Shown here: positions 44,600-56,533 of the stretch, piece by piece
Position numbering within the stretch: position 1 is the first letter of the stretch
Layout: every line of letters begins with the position of its first letter
Assembly: GCF_963082655.1 (NCBI RefSeq)
Contig: NC_081552.1
Location: 187,109,082-187,173,081 of the forward strand
Length of the DNA stretch: 64,000 nt
Source: Stomoxys calcitrans
Taxonomy: Eukaryota > Arthropoda > Insecta > Diptera > Muscidae
Reading direction: 5' to 3'
Notes under the pieces: generated by a model
What the model was told of the DNA's origin: nothing
Seen by the model: the letters and a program-made list of their open reading frames with translations, nothing else
The model's database searches: none
Program-made: the position numbers and the translations under genes

Positions 44600-46800
44600 A
44601 ATGTTTTCCATACCACTCCCCTAAATTGTTTCATGTCTAGTACTGTGTCCTCTCCTATGTACTGTTAGCCACCGGCTTTCGTCAATGACTTAGGAAATGC
44701 TCCAACGTCTTATCATCTTCCCCACATACCCTACACATGCTATCACTCGCCGCACCGTGTTACGTAAGTGAGCTAATAGTCATAAGTGACCCGTTTGGTA
44801 CCGAAAGCTATACTGACCTCCTTCCGTTTCATCCCATACGATTTTGGCCCTCCAACCGACCGTTTCGATGTTCCACAGTTTTACGTTTGTCGCCCATGCC
44901 CTTAACTCGGACTGCGTCGACCCAAAAGACTTCGTGTTATCCAAGTTTATTGACGGCTGTCGCCAGCCACAGTGATGCATTAGTTAGCGTGTCCGCCAAT
45001 CGATTCCAAACACTCGGTTTCAAATCCCGCCGACGAGAAAGCCTTAAAACATTTTTCAGCTTTGGTTATCCCCTCACCAAATGCTGGCAACATTTGTGAG
45101 TATTTCAGCGATGTACAACTGCTCAACAAAGAGGTGTCACTTGTCAATGACAAGCCGTTCAAACTCGGCATAAAGCATTAGGTTCCTTTATCAATGAGTT
45201 TAATTTTGAATCGGGCGCCACTTAATTGATATTTTTAGAAGTCAGTTTCTCACTGATTTGTTCCGTAATGGGATGTTTGGAAACGCTAAACCACATTGAC
45301 GGCAGACCTCTGACCTTCACTGTGAAATCTTCTGCTCTTTCATTCCTCTTTACTCTGCTATGACCGGGCACCCAAACGAAGCGGATCGTGCGCGACGTCC
45401 TCGCATTAACACCACACTACCTTACGCATTCCGGTTCGCCCGGATCTCTGCCTGCAGGATCGTATTACGATAAGGCAGTCGAAAACAGATCCCAGTCTCT
45501 GGGTTCCCAATGAAGATCACCGCGACCACTTTGTCCTTTAGCTTTCATCCTTTTGTTTAGCATTATTTACCAGATGGCAACACCAGAGTTCCGTCAATCC
45601 AATACTGTGCCTCTGGCAGCAGTGTCTCGCACTCGACCTCAAGTGTTATCTCAGGTATCCGATCGGAAACCTCTTCAAATCCATCCGGGTTTCCTATCGT
45701 TGCCTCCATTATACCTATCCTCAATCCATTCCATCACCATCCATCTCATTGCCGCAGTGGCCATCTCACACATAATCTGTATGTTAATGGGTCGGATATC
45801 TAGAATAGTCTCCAGTGCCCTGGTATGTGTGGTCCTCATCGATCCGCTTATGGCAAAACAACATGTTATTGAACCTTTTGTATAATCATTACGTTGCTCT
45901 TTTTCTCTATCGCAGTCCACCAAACTACTGAGGTGCAAGTAATTATCGGTCTTATCACGCTCCTGTAAAGCCAGTGGACTATCCTCGGATTCAGGCCCCA
46001 TTTCAAGCCTATGGCCCTTCCATATAGAGACCAACATCAATGAGCCTTCTCGGTACGCTCCTGAATATGATACTTTTAATTAATTTTTCTTTCCAAGATC
46101 ACACCTAAGTATTTGACCTTGCCATAAATCAAAATCGTCTTATTGAGGAAATGTGGTGCGTTAAATTGGCCCACTTTCGTCTTTCTCGTGAACAGGCATA
46201 TTTCAGTCTTTTTTGGCTAACAATTGAGAACTTTGGGTCTAGCACAGTAGTATGTCATCTGCAAGCCCATTTCGGCCCTTCTGCAAAGCTGATTCGTTTC
46301 CTTACATCTTAGAAGTATTATAACATCACGATCGAAGCAGACGGGTTTAAATGCCTCCTCACTCAGCTTCCATAACAACTCTTATTTGGTGGTCACCCAT
46401 AGGAGTAGCGATAAAATTCCCCCCTGTGGAGTGTCTTGTGCCACGTTCTCCCTCAGATTTATGCAACAAGACCCATAATTAATCCACCATAATACCACCA
46501 TTGCCTGCTGCCAGGCTTTCATAGTATATGAAAATAGTGGCCAGTTAAGGCGCCAGATAGTCGACCTCCTTCTGCCAAAAATCCGGAAATATTCTATCAG
46601 GTCAGGGGGACTTATATGGTTTGAAGTTCCTCAAGACTTCCTTTACCATAAATTCCGTAATGATAAGACATCGACCAACCTCATTGTTCCAAGATTCCGA
46701 TGTTCCCGTGAGTCTCTTCGTATCATGGGGAAAATGCGTTTTCAACAAAAGCCTCAACAAAAGCCTCCATTGTCTCTACTCTCACTCCCATGTCGTCTAC
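44600..46800 (-). pseudogene. LINE with reverse transcriptase, RNase H and C-terminal Cys/His region
   Basis: Read on the minus strand from about 46800. Motif B is visible as DTPQGGILSLLLW. Motif C is degenerate (CFDRD in place of CYADD). KKTEICLFTRKTKVGQFNAP and KVKYLGVILERK follow. Then comes GSMRTTHTRALETILDIRPI-type thumb sequence (46040-45675), and IRFVWVPGHS (near 45361-45390), the RNase H signature around its last histidine. A final CRVCGEDDKTLEHFLSH Cys/His motif ends near 44700. The presence of RNase H points to the R1/LOA/I group of LINEs rather than Jockey. Stops and frameshifts throughout make it dead; a SINE is inserted at 44972-45225. Confidence 0.8.
44972..45225 (+). mobile_element. 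SINE inserted in a LINE
   Basis: GTTAGCGTGTCCGCC, the mutated B box GGTTTCAAATCC, TTTTTCAGCTTTGGTTATCC, AACAAAGAGGTGTCACTTG and CGGCATAAAGCATTAGG appear in SINE order. It is oriented opposite to the LINE. Confidence 0.75.
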
Positions 46801-46824
46801 TAACGTTTCAGTTTGGACATGGGT

Positions 46825-46912
46825 CCGCAGACGGGTGGACGGATGGATATGACTAGATCGATTAAAAATGTCAAGACGATCAATAAAATATACACTTTAT
46901 AGGGCCCCAGAT
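46825..46912 (+). mobile_element. Isolated clan core
   Basis: A short GGAC tract, TGACTAGATCGATTAAAAATG, a CAAGACGATCAATAAAATATAC core and TTATAGGGCCCCAGATC are present without array or termini. It lies between two LINE fragments. Confidence 0.6.
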
Positions 46913-47275
46913 CAATTCATTGATCGACAAGCTCAGACGTCGGAGCATGTACTAAACATTCTGTCGACAGTGAAAAGAATGATGGGCCTCATAGTGAGGG
47001 GATGTAACAAACCTACGCCAAGACTCAAAATACCGCAGGGAAATATAACCGTAGCACAATGGTGGAATGATGGTATAGCTAAGCAAAGAAGCAACTGCAT
47101 TAAACTAAGACCCAGGTATACAAGAACTCGCTGCAGAAGCAAGGCTTAGGCAGAAGACGCTCTTTTCAAGGAGACAAAAAAAGTCACTCGTTGCCGTAAT
47201 AGAAACGAGTAAAAAACAAAAGTGGAGAAATTAGGAGAAGACAGAAACCGAAACCCTTGGGGCCTCGGAAAAAAA
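46913..47275 (+). pseudogene. LINE ORF2 linker fragment between endonuclease and reverse transcriptase
   Basis: The frame reads TPRLKIPQGNITVAQWWNDG and CIKLRPRYTRTRCRSKA, then after a stop LFKETKKVTRCRN and RNRNPWG. The WWN..IA..R..C...R..YTR pattern and the terminal NPWG are typical of the segment just before the reverse transcriptase in R1/I-like LINEs. It lacks the rest of the gene. Confidence 0.6.
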
Positions 47276-47280
47276 TAATG

Positions 47281-47361
47281 ATGGAAAACATAGAACAATG
47301 GAAAACATAGAACAATGGAAAACATAGAACCATGGAAAACATAGAACAATGGAAAACATAG
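47281..47361 (+). repeat. 17-bp minisatellite
   Basis: ATGGAAAACATAGAACA is repeated 4.8 times, with a single C variant in the third copy. It lies between two unrelated LINE fragments. Confidence 0.95.
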
Positions 47362-47394
47362 TTTTCACTCTCTTCCCCTATCACGACCGTTGAA

Positions 47395-47580
47395 GAGATT
47401 AACTGATGTGGTACACGCAAACCGGGAAGACCAAAAGTGGTGGGAGACACGTCGAAACTTTGTGTCAGAGATTTTAGAATGAGCGCAGAAGATCGAGGCG
47501 CTTGGAACGCTATTCTACGTTCGGTGGAACAAATAACCTGGCATAGTCAATTAAATTAAGTAAAGTAAAGTAAAGAAGAC
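47395..47580 (+). pseudogene. LINE 3' end fragment with pentanucleotide tail
   Basis: CACGCAAACCGGGAAGACCA, GAGATTTTAGAATGAGCGC and GATCGAGGCGCTTGGAA match the 3' part of the LINE at 19790-20580 (20425-20560) in order. It ends in AAGTAAAGTAAAGTAAAG, a short tandem tail of the type many LINEs use for priming. It is 5'-truncated. Confidence 0.75.
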
Positions 47581-47584
47581 ATGA

Positions 47585-47735
47585 ATTTGCTGAAGAGCCT
47601 ACTGACAACATAAACCGATAGAGGCGCTAAGGAATGCAGCTAGCAGCTTTCAGAGCAGGAAAGCCTAAGGTCTTGACGGAATACCGGCCGAAGTCGACAG
47701 GCAGGCAGATAGCTGAATACAGACTTGAAAAATAT
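47585..47735 (+). pseudogene. LINE reverse transcriptase start fragment
   Basis: The frame gives IEALRNAASSFQSRKA, then GLDGIPAEV after a stop, matching reverse transcriptase motif 1 (KA.G.DGIP.E). It may belong to the LINE of 46913-47275, from which it would be separated by the minisatellite and another LINE tail. Confidence 0.55.
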
Positions 47736-47739
47736 TTAT

Positions 47740-48213
47740 AATCGATTAATAAATTCACCTTTTATGGGCCCAAAACCTTAAATCGGAAGTTCGGTATATA
47801 TGGCAGCTATATTTAAATCTGGACCGTATTGAACTGGGATATCGAGGAGCCTAACATAGCACATTCTACTTAATTTCAGCGAAATATGTCAATAAATTCA
47901 CTTTTTATGGGCCATAGACTTTTAATCAAGAGATCGGTCTATATGGCAGCTATATCCAAATCTGAACCGAACTGGGCCATATAAAACATGGATATCCTAC
48001 CTACCACAACAAACTGTTCCAAATTCCAGCGAAATCGGATACAAATCGAGAGATCGGCTTATATGACACCTATATCCATATATAGACCGGTCTGAGCAGT
48101 AATGAACAAGTACGCCGAGAGGCCTAATATTGCTCACTCTATTTTACATCTTGAGCCCTTAAAAGACGTAATTCATATTTGAATTGGCTGAATTTTTACA
48201 CAATGACTTCTTT
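47740..48213 (+). mobile_element. Family 2 clan array fragment
   Basis: Three units are seen (CCAAAACCTTAAATCGGAAG, ATCGGTCTATATGGCAGC and so on), with no termini. At about 48214 it meets an inverted family 2 element. The last 80 bp look family 1-like (CATCTTGAGCCCTTAAAAGACG), so the fragment is itself mosaic. Confidence 0.65.
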
Positions 48214-49495
48214 ATTATACATATAAAGTATATAAAGTATAAATACTTTTGATCAGCGTAAAAATCTAAGACGATCTAGCCATATCCGTCCGTCTGTCTG
48301 ATGAAATCACGCTACAGTCTTTAAAAAAAGATATATTGGGTTGAAACTTTGCACAGATTCTTTTTTTGTCCATAAGCAGGTTAAGTTCAAAGATGGGCTA
48401 TATCGGACTATATCTTGGTATAGCCCCCATATAGACCGATACGCCGATATAGGGTCTAAGGCCATAAAAGCCACATTTATTATCCGATTTTGCTGAAATT
48501 TGGGATTCGACTTCCTTCGTTAATTTGGCCCAGATCTGTCCAGATTTGGATATAGCTGCCTTATAGACCGATCCGCCGATTTAGGGTCTTAGGCCCATAA
48601 AATCCATATTTATTACCAGAATTTGCTGAAACTTGGGACAGCCAGTTGTGTTCGATTTGGTCCAGATTGGTCTAGGTTTGGATAGATGTAGACCGATCTC
48701 TCGATTTCAGGTTTTGGGCCCATAAAAGGCCCATATATTGTCCGATGTCACCGAAATTTGGGACAGTGAGTTAGGTTAAACCCCTCGACATATTTCTGCA
48801 GTTTGACCCACATCGGTCCAGATTTGGATATAGCTGTCATATAGAACGATCCCTCAATTTAAGGTTTCGAGCCCATAAAAGGCGCATATATTGTCCGATA
48901 TCGCCGAAGTTTGGTATAGTGAGTAAGGTTAAACGCCTCGACATATTTCTGAAATTTGGTCTAAATCGGTCTAGATTTGGATATAGATGGCATATAGACC
49001 GATCTCTCGGTATAAGGTTTTGGGGCCGTAAAAGGCGCATTTATTGTCCGATTTCGCCAAAATTTGGACAGTGAGTTGTGTTAGACCCTTTGACGTTCTT
49101 CTTTAATTTGGCCCAAATCGGTTCAGATTTGAATATAGCTGCCATATAGACCGATATCTCGATTTAAAGTCTTGGCCCCAAAAAAAGCGCTTTCATAATA
49201 CGATTTAACTGAAATTTGACACATTGACTTATGCTAGGTTTTTCGACATCCATGTTATATATGGTTCAGATCGGTTTGTTTTTAGATATAGCTACTAAAA
49301 AGAACAATATTTTGTTACACACAATTGAACAATGACTTGTTCTTGGTCCAAATCGGATCATATTTCGATATAACTGTTATGTGACATACGGAATGCAAAT
49401 TTCACCTGATTTTGATGAAAGGTGTTTTACATATATACCCGAGGTGGTGGGTATCCAATGTTCGACCTGGCCGAACTTAACGCCTTTTTGCTTGT
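48214..49495 (-). mobile_element. Family 2 clan element, hairpin lost
   Basis: It begins in the core (AAGTATAAATACTTTTGATCAGC), has a short GTCC/GTCT tract, about seven units, the motif GGTGGTGGGTATCC and a palindrome with two changes (TTCGACCTGGCCGAA), ending GCTTGT. It abuts the next element. Confidence 0.85.
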
Positions 49496-49709
49496 TATAC
49501 CTATAGGATGGGGGTATACCAATTTCGTCATTCTGTTTGTAACACCTCGAAATACGCGTCTAAGACCCCATAATGTATATATATTCTTGATCGTCATGTC
49601 GTTTTGAGTCGATCTAGCCATATCCGTCCGTCAGTCTGTCTGTCAAAAGCACAGTATCTTTCGAAGGAGTAAAGGTAACGGCATGAAATTTTGCACAAAT
49701 ACTTTTTAG
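49496..49709 (-). mobile_element. Family 1 clan 3' end fragment
   Basis: The hairpin half CCTATAGGATGGGGGTATAC, the core and a GTCC tract are followed by part of the first unit, cut at CTTTTTAGATAC. The next element begins 1 bp later in the opposite orientation. Confidence 0.75.
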
Positions 49710-49710
49710 A

Positions 49711-50622
49711 TACAACAAGTAAAAGCGTGCTAAGTTCGGCCGGGCCGAATCTTATATACCCTCCACCATGGATCGCATTTGTCGAGTTCTTTTCCCGGCA
49801 TCTCTTCTTAGGCAAAAAAAAGGATATAAGAAAAGATTTGCTCTGCTATTAGAGCGATATCAAGATATGGTCCGGTTTGGACCACAATTAAATTATATGT
49901 TGGAGACCTGTGTAAAATGTCAGCCAATTCGAATAAGATTTGCGCCCTTTGTGGGCCCCAGAAGTAAAATAGAGAGATCGATTTATATGGGAGCTGTATC
50001 GGCCTATAGACCAATTCAGACCATAACAAACACACATGTTAATGGTCATGAGAGAATCCATCGTACAAAATTTCAGGCAAATCGGATAATAATTGCGACC
50101 TCTAGAGGCTCAAGAAGTCAAGATCCCAGATCGGTTTATATGGCAGCTATATCAGGTTATGAACCGACTTGTACTTTATTTGACATAGTTGTTGAAAGTA
50201 ACAATAAAAAACGTCTTGCGAAATTTCAGCCAAATCGGATAAAAATTGAGCCCTCTAGAAGCTCAAGAAGTCAAGACCCCAGATCGGTTTATATGACAGC
50301 TGTATCAGGTTATAGATTGATTTCAACCATACTTAGTACAGTTGATGGCAATCAGAACAAAACACTTCATGAAAAATTTCAGGCATATTGAATTAGAATT
50401 ATGCCCCGGGTCGGTTTCTTTGGCAGCTTTATCAAAATATGGACCGATATGGCCCATTTACAATCCCAACTGACCTACACTAGTAGGAAGTATTTGTGTG
50501 AAATTTCAGCGCTTAGCTTTACTCCTACGAAAGTTAGAGTGCTTTCGACAGACAAACGGACGGACGAACATGGCTCTTAGATGAGTATTTCGAGGAGTTA
50601 CAAACAGAATGACGAAATTAGG
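49711..50622 (+). mobile_element. Family 1 clan element, hairpin lost
   Basis: It has the intact 5' end and palindrome, about four units, a very short GACG tract and a truncated core (ATGACGAAATTAGGAG). A frame of 207 codons opens at the ATG of CCACCATGG and crosses three units. I treat it as accidental, because other copies are broken at the neighbouring A-run and by in-frame stops. Confidence 0.85.
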
Positions 50623-50636
50623 AGTGTTTAATAACA

Positions 50637-52001
50637 ACAAGTAAAAGCGTGCTAAGTTCGGCCGGGCCGAATCTTATATACCCTCCACCATGGATCGCAT
50701 TTGTCGAGTTCTTTTCCCGGAATCTCTTCTTAGGCAAAAAAGGATATAAGAAAAGAGTTGCTCTGCTATTAAAACGATATCAAAATATGGTCCGGTTCGG
50801 ACCACAATTAAATTATATGTTGGAGACCTGTGTAAAATTTCAGCCAATTCGTATAAGAATTGCGCCCATTGGGGCTCACGAAGTAAAATAGAGAAAGCGA
50901 TTTATATGGGATCTGTATCGGGCTATAGACCAATTCAGACCATAATAAACACGTTTGTTGATGGTCATGAGAGGATCCGTCGTACAAAATTTCAGGCATA
51001 TCGTATAATAATTGCGACCTCTGGGGGTCAAGAAGTCAAGATCCCAGATCGGTTTATATGGCAGCTATATCAGGTTATGAACCGATGTGAACCTTATTTG
51101 ACACAGTTGTTGAAAGTAAAAATAAAATACGTCATGCAAAATTTCATTTCAATCGGATAAGAATTGCGCACTCTAGAGGCTCAAGAAGTCAAGACCCAAG
51201 ATCGGTTTATATGGCAGCTATATCAGGTTATGGACCGATTTGAACTATACTTGGCACAGTTGTTGGATATCATAACAAAACACGTCGTGCAAAATTTCAT
51301 TCCAATCGGATAAGAATTGCGCACTCTAGAGGCTCAAGAAGTCAAGACCCAAGATCGGTTTATATGGCAGCTATATCAGGTTATCGACCGATTTAAACCA
51401 TACTTGGCACAGTTGTTGGATATAATAACAAAACACGTCGTGCAAAATTTCATTCTGATCGGATAAGAATTGCGCACGCTAGAGGCTCAAGAAGTCAAGA
51501 CCCAAGATCGGTTTATATGGCAGCTATATCAGGTTATGGACCGATTTAAACTATACTTGGCACAGTTGTTGGATATCATAACAAAACACGTCGTGCAAAA
51601 TTTCATTCCAATCGGATAAAAATTGCGTACTCTAGAGGCTCAAGAAGTCAAGACCCAAGATCGGTTTATATGGCAGCTATATCAAAACATGGACCGATAT
51701 GGCCCATTTACAATACCAACCGACCTACACTAATATGAAGTATTTGTGCAAAATTTCAAGCGGCTAGATTTACTCCTTCGGAAGTTAGCGTGCTTTCGAC
51801 AGACAGACGGACGGACGGACGGACGGACGGACGGACGGACGGACGGACGGACAGACGGACGGACATGGCTAGATCGACATAAAATTTCACGACGATCAAG
51901 AATATATATACTTTATGGGGTCTCAGACGAATATTTCGAGTAGTTACAAACAGAATGACGAAATTAGTATACCCCCCATCTTATGGTGGAGGGTATAAAA
52001 A
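50637..52001 (+). mobile_element. Complete family 1 clan element (young subfamily)
   Basis: It runs from ACAAGTAAAAGCGTGC to GGTGGAGGGTATAAAA. About seven units lead to a (GGAC)n tract at 51799-51865 and the young core. It begins 14 bp after the end of the previous element, in the same orientation. Confidence 0.9.
51799..51865 (+). repeat. (GGAC)n microsatellite
   Basis: About 16 units, mostly GGAC with GACA at the edges, in the standard clan position. Confidence 0.93.
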
Positions 52002-52470
52002 GTATTTGAGATTGATCCATACGCTTAGTCCGATGAAATGTAGAGCAGTACATGAAATTCGGGAGTACTCTAGAGAGAGGCGCCTTTATAGGCCACTGAG
52101 AAGAACGGTATGTGTCCTTGATTTATGTATTTCTTGACATTTAAATGATACTTCCTTAGGCAAAAGTTAGCCATTTTATTTCTGGCATCACTCCATTGTT
52201 TAGAATCTTTCTAATGGTTTTTCTCCTATTGGCCCAGAGTTCTTTAACAACCAGAAAAACAATTATGAACTGCAAATTACATAGAATTCCGCAGATGGTC
52301 TCTTGTTGTGAGCTACCAATCTTTTAAAGCTGTTATTTGCGTTTTTTTTTATTTCTTCTGAAAAATAAACTTTTTTATTTGTGTTAGTGATTCTTTGGTC
52401 TGCTTTAGAGAATAGTTGGTTTCAAACAAACGACTACCATGTTTAATTAGAGTTTCGTTTTCCTTCAGAT
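52002..52470. other. Spacer without recognised gene
   Basis: It is AT-rich with a T-run near 52345. No repeat, open frame with motif or RNA signal is seen. Confidence 0.5.
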
Positions 52471-54273
52471 ATTTTTATACCCTCCACCATAAGATGGGGG
52501 GTATACTAATTTCGTCATTCTGTTTGTAACTACTCGAAATATTCGTCTGAGACCCCATAAAGTATATATATTCTTGATCGTCGTGAAATTTTATGTCGAT
52601 CTAGCCATGTCCGTCCGTCTGTCCGTCCGTCTGTCCGTCCGTCCGTCCGTCCGTCCGTCCGTCCGTCTGTCCGTCCGTCCGTCCGTCCGTCCGTCCGTCC
52701 GTCCGTCCGTCCGTCTGTCTGTCGAAAGCACGCTAACTTCCGAAGGAGTAAAGCTAGCCGCTTGAAATTTTGCACAAATACTTCTTATTAGTGTAGGTCG
52801 GTTGGTATTGTAAATGGGCCATATCGGTCCATGTTTTGATATAGCTGCCATATAAACCGATCTTGGGTCTTGACTTCTTGAACCTCTAGAGTGCGCAATT
52901 CATATCCGATTGGCACGAAATTTTGCACGACGTGTTTTGTTATGACATTCAACAACTGTGCCAAGTATGGTTCAAATCGGTTCATAATCTGATATAGCTG
53001 CCATATAAACCGATCTTGGGTCTTGACTTCTTGAGCCTCTAGAGTGCGCAATTCTTATCCGATTTGAATGAATTTTGGCACGACGTGTTTTGTTATGATG
53101 TTCAACAACTGTGCCAAGTATGGTTAAAATCGGTTCATAATCTGATATAGCCGCCATATAAACCGATCTTGGGTCTTGACTTCTTGAGCCTCTAGAGTGC
53201 CCAATTCTTATCCGATTTGAATGAATTTTGGCACGACGTGTTTTGTTATGATATCCAACAACTGTGCTAAATATGGTTCAAATCGGTCCATAATCTGATA
53301 TAGCTGCCATATAAACCGATCTTGGGTCTTGAATTCTTGAGCCTCTAGAGTGCGCAATTCTTATCCGATTGGAATGAAATTTTGCACGACGTGTTTTGTA
53401 ATGATATTCAACAACTGTGCCAAGTATGGTCCTAATCGGTCCATAACCTGATATAGCTGCCATATAAACCGATCTTGGGTCTTGACTTCTTAAGCCTCTA
53501 GCCGATTACAATGAAATTTTGCACGACGTGTTTTGTTATGATATTAAACAACTGTGCTAAGTATGGTTCAAATCGGTCCATAACCTGATATAGCTGCCAT
53601 ATAAACCGATCTTGGGTCTTGACTTCTTAAGCCTCTAAAGTGCGCAATTCTTATCAGTTTGGATTGAAATTTTGCACGACATGTTTTTTTTATGATATCC
53701 AACAAGTGTGCCAAAAATGGTTCAAATCGGCTCATAAACTGATATAGCTGTCATATAAACAGATCTGGGGACTTGACTTCTTGAGCTTCTAGAGGACGCA
53801 ATTCCTACCTGATTTGGCTGAAATTTTGCATGACGTTTTTTATTTTTTCTTTCAACCACTGTGTCAAATAAGGTTTAAATCGGTTCATAACCTGATATAG
53901 CTGCCATGTAAACCGATCTGGGATCTTGATCTTGCCTGAAATTTTGTACGATGGATCCTCTCTTGACCGTCAACATACGTGTTGATTATGGTCTAAATCT
54001 GTTTATAGCCCGATACAGCTCCCATATAAATCGATCTCTCTATTTTACTTCTTGAGCCCCCAAAGGGCGCAATTCTTACTCGAATTGGCTGACATTCTAC
54101 ACAGGTCTCCAACATATAATTTAATTGTGGTCTAAACCGGATCATATCATTATATCGCTCTTATATCACTTTTTGCCTAAGAAGAGATGTCAGGAAAAGA
54201 TCTCGACAACTGCGCTCCATGGTGGAGGGTATATAAAATTCGGCCCGGACGAACTTAGCACGCTTTTACTTGT
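52471..54273 (-). mobile_element. Complete family 1 clan element (young subfamily)
   Basis: It runs from ATTTTTATACCCTCCACCATAAGATGG to GCTTTTACTTGT. It has the longest GTCC tract in the window (52610-52724), nine or so units and a palindrome with one change (TTCGGCCCGGACGAA). Its 5' end abuts the 3' end of the next element with no spacer. Confidence 0.92.
52610..52724 (-). repeat. (GTCC)n microsatellite, longest in window
   Basis: About 28 units with scattered GTCT interruptions. The position is identical to that of other family 1 elements. Confidence 0.95.
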
Positions 54274-56395
54274 TTTTTATACCATCCACCATAAGATGGG
54301 GGGTATACTAATTTCGTCATTCTGTTTGTAACTACTCGAAATATTCGTCTGAGACCCCATAAAGTATATATATTCTTGATCGTCGCGACATTTTATGTCG
54401 ATCTAGCCATGTCCGTCCGTCTGTCCGTCCGTCCGTCCGTCCGTCCGTCCGTCCGTCCGTCCGTCCGTCCGTCCGTCCGTCTGTCTGTCGAAAGCACGCT
54501 AACTTCCGAAGGATTAAAGCTAGCCGCTTGAAATTTTGCACAAATACTTCTTATTAGTGTAGGTCGGTTGGTATTGTAAATGGACCATATCGGTCCATGT
54601 TTTGATATAGCTGCCATATAAACCGATCTTGGGTCTTGACTTCTTGAGCCTCTAGAGTGCGCAATTCTTATCCGATTCGGATGAAATTTTGCACGACGTG
54701 TTTTGTTATTATATTCAACAACTGTGCAAAGTATGGTTCAAATCGGTCCATAACCTGATATAGCTGCCATATAAACCGATCTTGGGTCTTGACTTCTTGA
54801 GCCTCTAGCGTGCGCAATTCTTATCCGATCAGAATGAAATTTTGCACGACGTGTTTTGTTATTATATCCAACAACTATGCCAAGTATGGTTCAAATCGGT
54901 CCATAACCCGATATAGCTGCCATATAAACCGATCTTGGGTCTTGACTTCTTGAGCCTCTAGAGTGCGCAATTCTTATCAGATTAAAATGAAATTTTGTAC
55001 GACGTGTTTTGTTATTACATCCAACAACTGTGCCAAGTATGGTCCAAATCGACTCATAACCTGATATAGCTGCCCTATAAACCGATCTTGGGTCTTGACT
55101 TCTTGAGCCTCTAGAGTGCGCAATTCTTATCCGATTGGGATGAAATTTTGCACGAAGTGTTTTGTTATGATATCCAACAACTGTGCCAAGTATGGTTCAA
55201 ATCGGTCCATAACCTTATATAGCTGCCATATAAACCGATCTGGGGTCTTGACTTCTTGAGCCTCTAGCGTGCGCAATTCTTATCCGATTGGAGTGAAATT
55301 TTGCACGACGTGTTTTGTTATTATATCCAACAACTGTGCCAAGTATTGTTCAAATCGGTACATAACCTGATATAGCTGTCATATAAACCGATCTTGAATC
55401 TTGACTTCTTGAGCCTGTAGAGTGCGCAATTCTTATCCGATTGAAATGAAATTTTGCACCACGTGTTGTGTTATTATATCCAAAAACTGTGCCAAGTATG
55501 GTTGAAATCGGTCTATAACCTGATATAGCTGCCATATAAACCGATCTTGGGTCTTGACTTGTTGAGCCTCTAGCGTGCGCAATTCTTATCCGATCAGAAT
55601 GAAATTTTGCACGACATGTTTTGTTATGATATCCAACAACTGTGCCAAGTATGGTTCAAATCGGTCCATAACCTGATATAGCTGCCATATAAACCGATCT
55701 TGAGTCTTGACTTCTTGAGCCTCTAGAGTGCGCAATTCTTATCCGATTGAAATGAAATTTTGCACGACGTGTTTTGTTATTATATCCAACAACTGTGCCA
55801 AAAATGGTTGAAATCGGTCCATAACCTGATATAGCTGTCATATAAACAGATCTGGGGATTTGATTTCTTGAGCTTCTAGAGGGCGCAATTCCTATCCGAT
55901 TTGGCTGAAATTTTGCATGACGTATTTTATTTTTACTTTCAACAACTGTGTCAAATAAGGTTCAAATCGGTTCATAACCTGATATAGCTGCCATATAAAC
56001 CGATCTGGGATCTTGACCCCTAGAGGTCGCAATTATTATCCGAAATGCCTGAAATTTTGTACGACGTATCCTCTCATGACCATCAACAAACGTGTTTATT
56101 ATGTTCTGAATCGGTACAGATCCCATATAAATCGTTCTCTCTATTTTACTTCGTGAGCCCCAATGGGCGCAATTCTTATACGAATTGGCTGAAATTTTAC
56201 ACAGGTCTCCAACATATAATTTAATTGTGGTCCGAACCGGACCATATCTTGATATCGTTTTAATAGCAGAGCAACTCTTTTCTTATATCCTTTTTAGCCT
56301 AAGAAGAGATGCCGGGAAAACAAATCGACAAATGCGATCCATGGTGGAGGGTATATAAGATTCGGCCCGGCCGAACTTAGCACGCTTTTACTTGT
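54274..56395 (-). mobile_element. Complete family 1 clan element with ten exactly spaced units
   Basis: The anchor GATATAGCTG (or a one-base variant) occurs at 54604, 54757, 54910, 55063, 55216, 55369, 55522, 55675, 55828 and 55981: nine consecutive steps of exactly 153 bp, although the units differ at many bases. The GTCC tract is at 54413-54490. The 5' palindrome is intact (TTCGGCCCGGCCGAA). It follows the previous element directly, in the same orientation. Confidence 0.93.
54413..54490 (-). repeat. (GTCC)n microsatellite
   Basis: About 19 units, nearly pure GTCC, in the standard clan position. Confidence 0.95.
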
Positions 56396-56533
56396 TTTTG
56401 AATGACTACTGTAATGAGTTTTTGGTTCATTAAAATTAGATTACTGCAAAATGATAATAAAACTATTTCTCTGGAATTTTTTGTGTTCAACAAAAAAAAG
56501 GAAATTCTAACAGTCGAGCATTTGTATTTAAAA

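Noticed and set aside
49768..50391. A 207-codon frame as a real protein gene
   Set aside because: It lies wholly in a clan element, its repeat period of 51 codons follows from the 153-bp unit, most copies have the in-frame stop in CCGATTTGA, and neighbouring copies are frameshifted at the A-run.
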